Shown here piece by piece: positions 47,883 to 59,428 of a stretch of 64,000 bases of DNA. The first letter of the stretch is position 1; each line of letters begins with the position of its first letter. The notes beneath the pieces are model-generated. The model was given only the letters and a program-made list of their open reading frames with translations. It ran no database searches and was not told where the DNA came from. The position numbers and the translations under genes were made by a program. Location of the stretch: the NCBI GenBank assembly GCA_020630065.1, contig JAHDCC010000001.1, positions 175,566 through 239,565 of the forward strand, in the 5' to 3' direction. This DNA is from Acidimicrobiales bacterium. GTDB lineage: Bacteria > Actinomycetota > Acidimicrobiia > Acidimicrobiales > SZUA-35.

Positions 47883-49468
47883 TGCTCCTAGAAATTTCTG
47901 TTCAGAACCTTGGTGTCATTGACCAGATGACGTTGCAGGTCCCCGCTGGGATGATTGCGTTAACCGGTGAGACCGGGGCAGGTAAAACACTTTTGGTCGA
48001 CGCCATCAACCTTTTGATGGGTGGTCGGTCCGATCCTGGGTTGGTGCGGACCGGGGCAGCTGAAGCAATCGTAGATGGTCGGTTTGACATAGATGGCCAA
48101 GAGGTTGTTCTCACCCGAGTTATCCCGTCAGAAGGTAGATCTCGAGCCTATGTCGACGGTCGCCCGTCGACGGCGTCTGCGTTAGCCGAACTCGGGTCGA
48201 CTCTGGTTGACCTTCATGGTCAACATGCTCATCAGTCCTTACTGGCGGTCGATAGTCAACGAGACGCCCTCGACACGTTCGGGTCAGTCGATTTGTCGGC
48301 CCTGAACGATGCTAAGGCACATCTGGCTTCGATCGAACAAGACCTCGCAAGTCTGGGTGGTAACGAACGTGACCGAGCGCGTGAACTCGATCTGATCAGA
48401 TATCAGGTTGATGAGTTGGTTTCCGCCGGTTTGTCAGATCCGGACGAGGACGAAAAACTTGAACGAGACGAAGAGCTGCTTGCTAACGCTCAAGAGCATT
48501 CAGAGGCGGCAAGCGAAGTTCTCGAATTGTTTGCCGGTGAAGAAGGAGTGCGCGACAATCTTGGATCTGCCGTCTCTAAATTAGAGGACCGCTCACCGTT
48601 CGCCCCGATCTTTGCTCGCTTGAGCGATGTGATCGCTGAGTTTGATGATCTCATCGACGAGGTTCGCACCGCCAACGATGGTATTGAGGAAAACCCGGCA
48701 AAACTTGACGAAATCCAAGCACGTCGTAGGGTCCTGTCGGACCTTCGTCGAAAGTATGGCGACACAGTCGCAGCGGTAATGTCGGAACGAGATCGACTAT
48801 CGGAACGCCTGACCGAGCTGGAACAGCACGATGAACGCGCGGCTGAACTCGATTTACAACTCCTGCAAGCCCAAAAGTCTCTTGCTACGGCCAGCGCTGA
48901 AGTCAAGAAGCAACGAAGCGCCGCCGCTCCCGGTTTGGCCGATGCAATAGAGCAGCAGTTGCCCGATTTAGCGATGCCTAAAGCAAAGATTGGAATTAGT
49001 GTCGAAGGGGATGACGGGGGAGAGGTCTCGTTCCAATTGTCGGCCAACCCTGGATCTGATCTGCAACCGTTGTCCAAAGTTGCTTCTGGAGGTGAGCTAG
49101 CGAGAACAATGTTGGCTCTTCGCAGCGTTTTATCCGAAGCCCCGCCTGTACTGGTTTTTGACGAGGTCGACGCCGGAATTGGAGGGCAGGCAGGTTTTGC
49201 TGTCGGGCGTTCGTTAAGTAATTTAGGTGATCGCCATCAGGTGTTGGTTGTCACTCACCTGGCTCAGGTCGCCGCGTTCGCTGACGCTCATTTGGCCGTC
49301 GAGAAAAATCAGAGCGAAGACAACACCGTTTCGGAAATACGGCTCCTGCAGGAAGACGAACGCCTCGTTGAGGTTGCCAGGATGCTTTCTGGACAGCCTG
49401 ATTCCATTACAGCCCGCCAACACGCACGTGAGCTGGTAGTTGAGGCCGAATCGAGCAAACTCCGCTAA
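47882..49468 (+). CDS. recN: DNA repair protein RecN
   Basis: ALTGETGAGKTLLVDAINLLMGGR, VDLHGQHAHQSLL, VASGGELARTMLALR, LVFDEVDAGIGG. Confidence 0.95.
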   Translation: MLLEISVQNLGVIDQMTLQVPAGMIALTGETGAGKTLLVDAINLLMGGRSDPGLVRTGAAEAIVDGRFDIDGQEVVLTRVIPSEGRSRAYVDGRPSTASALAELGSTLVDLHGQHAHQSLLAVDSQRDALDTFGSVDLSALNDAKAHLASIEQDLASLGGNERDRARELDLIRYQVDELVSAGLSDPDEDEKLERDEELLANAQEHSEAASEVLELFAGEEGVRDNLGSAVSKLEDRSPFAPIFARLSDVIAEFDDLIDEVRTANDGIEENPAKLDEIQARRRVLSDLRRKYGDTVAAVMSERDRLSERLTELEQHDERAAELDLQLLQAQKSLATASAEVKKQRSAAAPGLADAIEQQLPDLAMPKAKIGISVEGDDGGEVSFQLSANPGSDLQPLSKVASGGELARTMLALRSVLSEAPPVLVFDEVDAGIGGQAGFAVGRSLSNLGDRHQVLVVTHLAQVAAFADAHLAVEKNQSEDNTVSEIRLLQEDERLVEVARMLSGQPDSITARQHARELVVEAESSKLR

Positions 49469-49588
49469 TCTGGCCGCACATTCTGCGAGAAACGTCTACT
49501 TGCGTAACCTCTGCACTACCAACTAGATACAAGACTGGTCGAATGTCCTATCTGTAAAATTCCCGCTGTACTCTAATCTGGTCTGTGA

Positions 49589-51352
<1,764 letters not shown>

Positions 51353-51354
51353 TC

Positions 51355-51894
51355 ATGAAACCATTTTCGGTCGTGAACGATGAGCTGATTCATCAAGGTG
51401 CAGTCGTCGGGTTCTACCGGAGACAAATCAGCGGTCCAGACGGTGAGATGTACGATCGTGATGTGGTAAAACATCCTGGTGCGGTCGCGATCGTTCCGTT
51501 CGAGGACGGCGATATTTATTTGGTTAAGCAGTATCGTGCCCCGCTGGATGCGGACTTGATTGAAATTCCCGCGGGCAAGCTCGATGTTGACGGTGAACCG
51601 TTCGAAATTACAGCAAACCGTGAGTTGGAGGAAGAAGTAGGCCGTTCAGCCGGGAAACTCGAGCCTTTGGTCGACCTTTATCATTCGGCCGGGTTTTGTG
51701 ACGAGTTAGGCCATATCTTCTTGGCCACCGATCTGGTTGAGGTCCCACAGCGGCTTGAAGGTCCTGAGGAAGCTCATCTTGAGGTTCTGAAGGTGTCCAT
51801 GGCCGATGCAGTTGCGATGGTTATGGACGGTCGGATCACCGACGGCAAATCTATGGTTGGCATTTTGGCGGCGGCTCGTTACCTAGGTTATTGA
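51355..51894 (+). CDS. NUDIX hydrolase (ADP-ribose pyrophosphatase-like)
   Basis: AGKLDVDGEPFEITANRELEEEVGRSAG Nudix box. Confidence 0.9.
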   Translation: MKPFSVVNDELIHQGAVVGFYRRQISGPDGEMYDRDVVKHPGAVAIVPFEDGDIYLVKQYRAPLDADLIEIPAGKLDVDGEPFEITANRELEEEVGRSAGKLEPLVDLYHSAGFCDELGHIFLATDLVEVPQRLEGPEEAHLEVLKVSMADAVAMVMDGRITDGKSMVGILAAARYLGY

Positions 51895-52424
51895 TGGCTG
51901 GCCGTGCTATCCACGGGTTGCATCTGGTTAAACGCTTCTTTGGTGCCATTCGTCCCGGTAGTCCCAGTGTTCGAGATGAGGATTGGGTTGAGTCAGTACT
52001 GCTAAGCGGTGAGTTGACTGTCTGGGCGCGTATGAATAACCCCGATCGTCGGCATGCGATTGGTGTTGCTAAGGCGGTAGAGAGCGAATTAGATGTCGAA
52101 GCTACTCGCGATGTTTTGGCCGCGGCGTTGTTACACGACTCGGGCAAGGTGGTTAGCGGTTTTCGGACGCCTGCTCGAGTGTTCGCAACGCTCTTTTGGA
52201 CAGTCATCGACTCGTCTCGGGCGGAATCCTGGAGTGAGGGTTCGTCGATGCGTGCCCGGTTGGCGCAGTATCGGCTGCATCCAGAATTGGGTGCTCGACT
52301 GTTGACTGAGGCCGGGTCGGAGCAGTTGACGATTAGTTGGGCAGCTGAACATCACCAGCCGATCGAGGCGTGGACTGTGCCTCGACATATCGGGCGTGTC
52401 TTGAAGGACTGCGACGACGACTAA
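51891..52424 (+). CDS. HD-domain protein
   Basis: RRHAIGVAKAVESE...AALLHDSGKV. Confidence 0.8.
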   Translation: MMAGRAIHGLHLVKRFFGAIRPGSPSVRDEDWVESVLLSGELTVWARMNNPDRRHAIGVAKAVESELDVEATRDVLAAALLHDSGKVVSGFRTPARVFATLFWTVIDSSRAESWSEGSSMRARLAQYRLHPELGARLLTEAGSEQLTISWAAEHHQPIEAWTVPRHIGRVLKDCDDD

Positions 52425-52509
52425 CGTTGCTTTTTGTCACACTTTTTGCCTAATTCATGTGTTTTTAAGCGTAGTGAACGGTAGGTTGGTGTCGGCTTAC
52501 GAAGGTGGA

Positions 52510-52800
52510 ATGTTGGTGACTAAAGTATCGTACGATTCCGATCTTGGCGGACCGGCAATCGAAAGTGTTGCAGCTGATTCGAAAGATGCCAACGCTAAGA
52601 GTAGGCCGATGAAACCAGTGTTTTTCTCTGGAGACGCGGCCCGAGATGCGGTCCAAACCCCATACAGCCAGTTTGTTACGAGCATCCACGCCCAGTTAGA
52701 TGAAGACGCAAAAATCGTTGACGTGTTGGAGTTGATGATGAAAGCAGTTGATAAACGGATTGTCGGGACTGACACACAATCTGTGGCGCGAGGGAAGTAG
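52510..52800 (+). CDS. Small hypothetical protein, first gene of the WXG-like cluster
   Basis: ATG 52510 with SD-like GAAGGTGG; immediately precedes the 52808 gene. Confidence 0.6.
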   Translation: MLVTKVSYDSDLGGPAIESVAADSKDANAKSRPMKPVFFSGDAARDAVQTPYSQFVTSIHAQLDEDAKIVDVLELMMKAVDKRIVGTDTQSVARGK

Positions 52801-52807
52801 ACCAACT

Positions 52808-55519
52808 ATGTCGGGTGGTTTAGAGTTACCTGTCGGTGCGGCGTTACGGTCTAACCCGATGCAGTTTAAGAACTTGGCTGACGACTTTGAGGAGCGCTGG
52901 GGTGGCGCTACGTCGGCTGCTTCCAAGCTTCGAGAGACTGGGCTATCTTATGCGCGGGATCATTCCGGCCCGGATGTTGATGTAATTTCTTCCGGTTTAG
53001 CTCAGATCGCTGACGCCTACGACAACCGGGTTTCGGGTTATTCAACGTTAGCAGACGCATTTGAAACAACCTACAAGGCGTTGATACGTCTCGAGGAGCG
53101 TTCTGACGCGTTGGACCGTGATCGCTCCAACCTTCGGAGTTCGGACACCTACGGTGAATTGTCAGCTGATCTTTTGAACGCTTCGAATGGTTTAGAAGTG
53201 GAGTTTGATGCTATTCGGGAAGCGGAACGAACGGCGTTGGTTGCGCTGGGGAAGGTGATTGGGTCGGTCACCTTTGGTGAAGATATTTCTTACGATTCAG
53301 CGGCGTGGAACGATGTTATTGGTCGGGCTATCCAAAACACTGACGATCCTGATCTTCAATTAGAACTTCGAACGAGCTGGGTAGCCATCGCCGATCATGC
53401 CGATAACGGGACCATCGATGACGATGGAATTTCGGATGAGTTAACAGAGAAAGTTGTCGAAGCGCGGCTTAATGGGCAAACCTCGGAAGAGGCAGGGCTG
53501 CCCGCAGTGCTGTTTCCTCCGGACTATGACAAAGATATCGAACGCTTACGAGAAGCCGAACATGATGATCACGGCAATGTTCCGTGGCTAGGAAATCCGA
53601 GCGATGAGGAACGTGCCGAGGCCTCCAAGATCCGAGAGAAACTCGGGTTAGATGGGGATCGTGACGTCAGAAAGATACAGATCATTTCTGAGACGGCGGA
53701 TCTTCACGGTGCTGAAGAATGGAAAGGCCAGGAGCTGGGTGAAGTCTATGAAGAGAACCTAATCGGCAGGCTTGACAGGCCGTCTGCCACTGGATTGTCT
53801 GACGAAGCGATTGAGTTGCTAGGTGAAGAAATTTCAGATAGCCCGAAGGTGTCGGTTTCGTTTTTCAACGAGATTGGAGTAGATAATACTGCCGAGATTC
53901 CGACGGCGTTGGAAGGTAAATCTGCGCTAATCGCTCCGTTCAGTGAATCACTGGCGGAGGCTTCTCACCGGCGTGGGAACCCACGTCTTTCGTTTTCGGG
54001 AACTGAGCTGATTGAGGCTGTGAAACCTCATGAGATTGCCTGGCCACCAGAAATTCTGTTCGCTGAAGGCGACTTCGAATCCGAGTTCTTGGCTGAGGCG
54101 ACCCAGGCATCGATCGAGCGGCGGTCCGGAGATGAGCTGCCGGTTTGGCGGCGTCATTTTGAAGGCGACCCAACAAACATAATGTTGGCTCGTTCTGCGC
54201 AGGACCCCGAGGCTGCTCAAAAGGCTGTTCAAGGTTTAGAGGATAAAGAGTTGACACATATTTTGATCGATCCAGAGGTCGGTTACGACTCTGCGGTGGA
54301 CGGTTCAGAACCGATAGCTGACTTTCTTGGTGCCGCCGGGGCCGATAAAGACACGGCCGAAATTTTGTTGGGTGGCGCTACCGAAGTTGAAGAGTTCTCG
54401 GATCCGGGTGTGGCTGCTGGTTTCGATCGGGTCATAGGTCAGCACGCAACGGTTATGTACGACGAGACGTATTTGGAGAGTCACGGTATTGACCCTCAAA
54501 AGAGTGGGACTCTTTCGCAGGAGGAATGGTTGGAGCTGGGTTTCACCCAACGTGATTGGGAGAAGCTTCAAGAAAAGGCACTTGAACATGGGCAAGGGAT
54601 GGCGTTGGTTTCCGGCAACGATGAGCTGATCCGACAGGCGATAGCGTATGACCTTCAACCAGATAACAGCGGTAGCGGTGAAGGGGAAATCAACAACGAT
54701 TACGCTCGTTTCGGTTTGACGGGAGGGGTTCTGGAACGTAACTATGTTGAGGGCGTGATCGATTTCGAAGCCCGAATCGACGCTGATTCTGAAGAATATA
54801 ATCGGTGGTTGTCAACGGGTCGGAGTACCGGTCTGTTCCTTACTGGTTTTGTACCTGGAGGCCGCCCAGTGGCTGACGGTGTGATTGGTGTGGTTGATAT
54901 TGTTGCTAGTCACTTTGCGGTAGAAGGTGAGCTTGGGTTTACCAAAGATGCTGATCGTGAGAAAAAGAAGTTGGGCGAGCTGTTAGATGAATATTTGGAA
55001 ACCTCTGCTAAAACCCGGTACGGGGTGATAGCTCAGATTGAGGCGATTCGTGCTGCTGAGATGCGTGCGGATCAGGCGAGAGCTGACGGGTTGTCTGCGC
55101 AGCCTGTCGTAGATAAGAGCGGTAACCCGGTGCGGCTAGTTGAGACAGATGCTGGCACAATCATTGAGGTTCAAGATAGAGACGGAAACTGGAAGTTAGC
55201 GGAGCCTGATTGGGACTACGATCAGTTCCCGGACGGGACTGGTGTTGGTCAGGCTGATGCCGTGATCGAACAAGAAGTTGGCACTGAACACGAACAAGCG
55301 GCTAAAGTAGCCGACCCAACACCTGAACCAGCCGAGGGTGGAAACAGCACACCTGGAGAAGGCGACGAACAGAAAAAGCTCGATGATGGAACCGACCCTA
55401 TCAAGACCACCGATATTTGGGTACCGATTCTGCGGGATGAACCTGAGCCAAAGGATTTGCCGGTGTTTACGGCCCCTGAGATTGCTGAGATTGTGGAGGG
55501 AACTGATGAAACTATCTAG
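52808..55519 (+). CDS. Large protein with WXG100-like N-terminal helical domain and acidic C-terminus
   Basis: MSGGLELPVGAALRSNPMQFKNLADDFEERWGGATSAASKLRETG...; helical N-terminus; central region with hydrophobic GRSTGLFLTGFVPGGRPVADGVIGVVDIVASHF; P/E/D-rich C-terminus. Confidence 0.75.
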   Translation: MSGGLELPVGAALRSNPMQFKNLADDFEERWGGATSAASKLRETGLSYARDHSGPDVDVISSGLAQIADAYDNRVSGYSTLADAFETTYKALIRLEERSDALDRDRSNLRSSDTYGELSADLLNASNGLEVEFDAIREAERTALVALGKVIGSVTFGEDISYDSAAWNDVIGRAIQNTDDPDLQLELRTSWVAIADHADNGTIDDDGISDELTEKVVEARLNGQTSEEAGLPAVLFPPDYDKDIERLREAEHDDHGNVPWLGNPSDEERAEASKIREKLGLDGDRDVRKIQIISETADLHGAEEWKGQELGEVYEENLIGRLDRPSATGLSDEAIELLGEEISDSPKVSVSFFNEIGVDNTAEIPTALEGKSALIAPFSESLAEASHRRGNPRLSFSGTELIEAVKPHEIAWPPEILFAEGDFESEFLAEATQASIERRSGDELPVWRRHFEGDPTNIMLARSAQDPEAAQKAVQGLEDKELTHILIDPEVGYDSAVDGSEPIADFLGAAGADKDTAEILLGGATEVEEFSDPGVAAGFDRVIGQHATVMYDETYLESHGIDPQKSGTLSQEEWLELGFTQRDWEKLQEKALEHGQGMALVSGNDELIRQAIAYDLQPDNSGSGEGEINNDYARFGLTGGVLERNYVEGVIDFEARIDADSEEYNRWLSTGRSTGLFLTGFVPGGRPVADGVIGVVDIVASHFAVEGELGFTKDADREKKKLGELLDEYLETSAKTRYGVIAQIEAIRAAEMRADQARADGLSAQPVVDKSGNPVRLVETDAGTIIEVQDRDGNWKLAEPDWDYDQFPDGTGVGQADAVIEQEVGTEHEQAAKVADPTPEPAEGGNSTPGEGDEQKKLDDGTDPIKTTDIWVPILRDEPEPKDLPVFTAPEIAEIVEGTDETI

Positions 55520-56564
55520 TTTGGGTGAACAACGAAGTAGAAGAACACGGATAGTCATTTTGATTACGGCTGTTGGTTGTTTGGCGCTGTTAGCTGGCAC
55601 TTTGTTGATTATTGGCCCTTCGGGAGGTCAGGATCGTGTGGCCGTTTTTGGTGATGATGACACGTTTCTGCCGTGGGCGTTGGTGACCGACGGTGAGTTT
55701 GTGTGGAAATCGGTTGATAGTTCAAGCGGATTCGGTGGTGTAGCTGAAGTTGTCAAGATTGATTCTTCAAGTGGTGAGGTTGAATGGCGTAACGAGTACG
55801 GAGTCGGTAGTTACAGCGATTTGGTTTTGTCCGGGGCTACGATCCTGGCCACCTATAAACAGCCATTGCAACCGAAAGTAGTCGCTTCGGGTGATGAGGT
55901 GTTAATTCTGGTTGATGCCGAGACTGGTGATGTGGTTAGGCAAGTCGAGATTCCTCGTATCTCTACTAGCCCGATTGTGGTTGGAGATACAGTTTGGCTA
56001 CTCGGACAGGATCCGGGAGTTTACATTCGTGACGTAGAAACGTTGGACCTAGTTGAGACTATCGAGTTCTCGTCGATTACTAATCCTGATGGTCGGCCTG
56101 TTACGGGCCTTACGCAAATGACCTTGTTTGGTGACACTATGTGGATTACTGATGGTCGTGTTTTTGCTGGTGTTGATACGACAAGTCACGAGATGGTTGA
56201 TTTTGTTGATTTAGACGAGTTCGGTTTGAACGTTTTGGAGGGTCATGATGGTGTGTTGTGGTCGGGTGACCGTGGGGACCCTGACGAGGGTGCTGTTGGT
56301 TATGATCCTGAGTCTGGTGAGATAATTCGGTCAGGGTTCTATGAGTCGCCTATCGGGAACGTGTATCACGGCGGTTATACCTATGACATGGTTAGTGAGT
56401 CGACGATGATTCAGGTTGATAACGAAACTGGTGAGCGGGTCGCTACGTTTACTGAACTGGATCCGTTCTCGGTTGTCGTAACAGATGGTTTCCTGTGGGC
56501 CAAGGATGACACGCCTCGGGACGAACCTGGTCGAAAGATCTTTCGATACGAAACCGAACCCTAA
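55506..56564 (+). CDS. Single-pass membrane protein with PQQ-like beta-propeller ectodomain
   Basis: TM VILITAVGCLALLAGTLLII, then repeated DxxSGEVxW/DAETGDVVRQV/DNETGERVATF propeller-like motifs; 14-bp overlap with the preceding gene. Confidence 0.75.
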   Translation: MKLSSLGEQRSRRTRIVILITAVGCLALLAGTLLIIGPSGGQDRVAVFGDDDTFLPWALVTDGEFVWKSVDSSSGFGGVAEVVKIDSSSGEVEWRNEYGVGSYSDLVLSGATILATYKQPLQPKVVASGDEVLILVDAETGDVVRQVEIPRISTSPIVVGDTVWLLGQDPGVYIRDVETLDLVETIEFSSITNPDGRPVTGLTQMTLFGDTMWITDGRVFAGVDTTSHEMVDFVDLDEFGLNVLEGHDGVLWSGDRGDPDEGAVGYDPESGEIIRSGFYESPIGNVYHGGYTYDMVSESTMIQVDNETGERVATFTELDPFSVVVTDGFLWAKDDTPRDEPGRKIFRYETEP

Positions 56565-56688
56565 TCGTCTTGATTGTTGGCACGCGTGAGGCGCTAAACG
56601 GTCGAGGTGTCATAGGTGGAACCAAGAGATATTTGTAGTAAATAGCTAAATTTTACAGGATCGTGATCTTGTGGGAGGATAGACAAAT

Positions 56689-57348
56689 ATGAACAGAGTG
56701 AGTGCATTTCTAGTGGCCGGGATGTTGGTGTTGGCTGGTTGTGGCGGATCGAGCGATGCGTCAGATACGACGTCGTCGCAATTGGATCAGTACAAAGAGG
56801 CTGTTGCCGAAGACGAAGCAACTAGCAGTGATAGTGAAGCCGAGTCGACCGAAACAACTACACGTCCAGAGGTCACGACCCCTGACGAGTTCGACCAACC
56901 CGAAGACGAAATCCTAGCCACCTATGCCGCATACCATGAAGCTTGGTTGATAGCTTCGGGAAGACCTGAAGCAGACCCTGACTATGCGCCGTTGTTCGAG
57001 CTTATGGTCGACCCAGAAGCAAGTAAGGTTCGAGAGGGCTTAGAGAAAAAGAAAGCGGCAGGCGAAATTGTTGTCGATCCTGGATTCACCGAGTTAAGCC
57101 ATTCCGTTCGGTTTGTCGGGGCGTTCAGTCCAGAGAAGACTGAAGGTAACACGGTTGTCTTGCTCGACTGTTTTGTTGACGCCACTGAAATCAGAACGCT
57201 CGACGAAGAAGTTCTAGAGTCTGACCCGGTCACGTTTGTGCTGGCGATCGAGATGAAAGTTGTCGATGGTGAATGGAAAGTCGCTGCCAGAGATGTCAAA
57301 GATCGGTATGAGGGGGTAAGCGAATGCGAAGAATACGCAAACGTCTAG
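56689..57348 (+). CDS. Secreted lipoprotein, possible NTF2-like fold
   Basis: Signal peptide and lipobox MNRVSAFLVAGMLVLAGCGG; LATYAAYHEAWLIASGRPEADPDYAPLFELMVDPE. Confidence 0.75.
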   Translation: MNRVSAFLVAGMLVLAGCGGSSDASDTTSSQLDQYKEAVAEDEATSSDSEAESTETTTRPEVTTPDEFDQPEDEILATYAAYHEAWLIASGRPEADPDYAPLFELMVDPEASKVREGLEKKKAAGEIVVDPGFTELSHSVRFVGAFSPEKTEGNTVVLLDCFVDATEIRTLDEEVLESDPVTFVLAIEMKVVDGEWKVAARDVKDRYEGVSECEEYANV

Positions 57349-58274
57349 TCACAGCAATGGGCATTGTTCTAGCAGCCACGGTCCTTGTAGGAATGCCTGC
57401 AAGTGCTATGAGTTCGACCGGAAGAAATGTTGATGATGGTGGTGGCAGTAGTCGGGTTGGTGTTCCGGATCCGAAGGATGTGGTGACGAATGAGGCCGCG
57501 TCTGTGCGTCCGGGGTTTGTTCCGCCTGCGTCGGGTTCTGGTGAGTCACCATGCACGTGGGAGTTAGTGGTCGCTGATGATTCACAAGAAGTAGTGAAAT
57601 TGAATGCTTCGGGCGGGTTTAACGGTTTAGATGGCTTTCTTGCTGGTCGGCGTGCGTCATTGAACGGTGCTGCTCGGACCTATTCTGCGACAGGGCGTTG
57701 GTGGAGCCGGTATTGTCCTGCTGAGGGTTTGGAAGGTGATGGTGTTGCTGGTGGTACTGCCGCTCTTATTCCTGAGGGTGAAGCGGTTTCGGTTGAGGAA
57801 CTGATTTTACGGTCGGTCGATACGTTAGATCCTCCGGATCCGGTTGTTACTGTTTTGCCGGAAGGTAAACAGCTTGTTCAGTTCCCGTCGTTGTTTTGGG
57901 TGGACCCTGTGTATTGGAACACGGTTCGGACCGACACTCAAACCGCTGGTCGGGTTTCGTCGACCGTTGAGCTAGTCCCGAAGTTCTCGATATGGGACCC
58001 AGGTGACGGTAACGAACCCGTTGAATGTGACGGGCCAGGCGAAGTTTGGGAACCGGGCGATGATGACGACTATTTTGATTGTAAGTACACGTATCGGACG
58101 GTCGAAGGCCAGCCGTTTCCGTTCACTGCAACCGTACAGTTCGATATTGAGGTTACAGCCACCGTAGGTGGTGCCCCAGCCCCGGGTAACCTTGGGCCGT
58201 ACGAGTTCTTGGAACGCACAACCGAGCTAGAGCTAGGTGTCCGAGAAATCCAAGTGGTCGAATCAAATGGATAA
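57324..58274 (+). CDS. Secreted hypothetical protein
   Basis: Signal peptide MRRIRKRLVTAMGIVLAATVLVGMPASAMS; overlaps the preceding lipoprotein gene by 25 bp. Confidence 0.75.
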   Translation: MRRIRKRLVTAMGIVLAATVLVGMPASAMSSTGRNVDDGGGSSRVGVPDPKDVVTNEAASVRPGFVPPASGSGESPCTWELVVADDSQEVVKLNASGGFNGLDGFLAGRRASLNGAARTYSATGRWWSRYCPAEGLEGDGVAGGTAALIPEGEAVSVEELILRSVDTLDPPDPVVTVLPEGKQLVQFPSLFWVDPVYWNTVRTDTQTAGRVSSTVELVPKFSIWDPGDGNEPVECDGPGEVWEPGDDDDYFDCKYTYRTVEGQPFPFTATVQFDIEVTATVGGAPAPGNLGPYEFLERTTELELGVREIQVVESNG

Positions 58275-58352
58275 CTCTAGTAAGCCTTAATATCATTTAG
58301 TCGAACCCGTCGAAGTAGCCGCTCACTTTAGAGCAGAAATAGACGTAAGATT

Positions 58353-59345
58353 CTACCGGTGAAGTTGGACGGCGTCACGAACACGTTCCATAACGGGTTC
58401 AGCAACGGCACGCGCTTTATCGGCTCCCACTCGCAGGATCTCAGCTGTCGTCTGGTCGTCGAGTTGGGCTCGGCGCTCCCAAATCGGCTCCAGAACAGCT
58501 ATAAGAGCGGCAGCGGTGTCGGTCTTTAACGGTCCGTACTGGGTGTACTGTTCAGCCAACACAGCTGGGTCGGCGTCGGTGCAAGTGGCCAAAATAGTGA
58601 GAAGGTTCGAGACACCTGGCTTGTTTTCTGGATCGAAGCGAACCTCACCATCGTTGTCGGTCACCGCCCGCTTCATCTTCTTTTCAATCTGGGCCGGGGT
58701 GTCCGACAGGAAAATCACACCTTGGGGTGACTCCGCCGATTTCGACATCTTCTTCTCGGGGTTTTGCAGATCCCGAATACGGGCTCCGGCGGTAGGAATC
58801 CGATGTTGTGGAACTACGAGCGTGTCGCCGAAGCGTTTGTTGAATCGTTCAACAATGTCGCGGGTAAATTCGATGTGTTGCCGCTGGTCATCTCCGACTG
58901 GAACAATGTCGCTGTCATAGAGCACGATGTCGGCGGCTTGAAGAGCCGGGTACGTGAATAGGGCAGTGGAGATAAACGACTGATCTTCGCTCTTGTCTTT
59001 GAACTGCGTCATGCGACGCAGCTCACCGAATGCGGCAACACATTGGAGGTGCCACGCCAGTTCTGTATGTTCTCTGACATTAGACTGTACGAACAATGTC
59101 GACTTTTCCGGGTCGATTCCGATCGCCAGCAGGTCGGCGGCCAACGACAGGGTGTTGCGTCCAATTTCGCCTGGTTCACGGGGAACCGATAAGGCGTGCA
59201 GGTCGACGATGCAGTAGATCGAGTCGGCGGTTTCTTGTGTGGAAACCCAGTTCCGAAGGGCTCCGAGATAATTACCCAAATGAACTTCTCCGGAAGGTTG
59301 GATGCCGGAAAATGCTCGGGGAAGGTCGTTTGTTGCCATAGTCAC
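58353..59345 (-). CDS. trpS: Tryptophanyl-tRNA synthetase
   Basis: FSGIQPSGEVHLGNYLGALRNW, KKMSKSAESPQG. Confidence 0.96.
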   Translation of the reverse strand: MTMATNDLPRAFSGIQPSGEVHLGNYLGALRNWVSTQETADSIYCIVDLHALSVPREPGEIGRNTLSLAADLLAIGIDPEKSTLFVQSNVREHTELAWHLQCVAAFGELRRMTQFKDKSEDQSFISTALFTYPALQAADIVLYDSDIVPVGDDQRQHIEFTRDIVERFNKRFGDTLVVPQHRIPTAGARIRDLQNPEKKMSKSAESPQGVIFLSDTPAQIEKKMKRAVTDNDGEVRFDPENKPGVSNLLTILATCTDADPAVLAEQYTQYGPLKTDTAAALIAVLEPIWERRAQLDDQTTAEILRVGADKARAVAEPVMERVRDAVQLHR

Positions 59346-59428
59346 TTACTTTAACTTGCCAGCTCAGACCGTGTTCGGAATATGTACAGCTTCATACAGT
59401 CGCCAAACTCGCTTTAGGATCGACTAGA

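Noticed and set aside
56656-56673. Imperfect palindrome ACAGGATCGTGATCTTGT before the lipoprotein gene
   Set aside because: Only partial symmetry, could occur by chance, and no supporting context.
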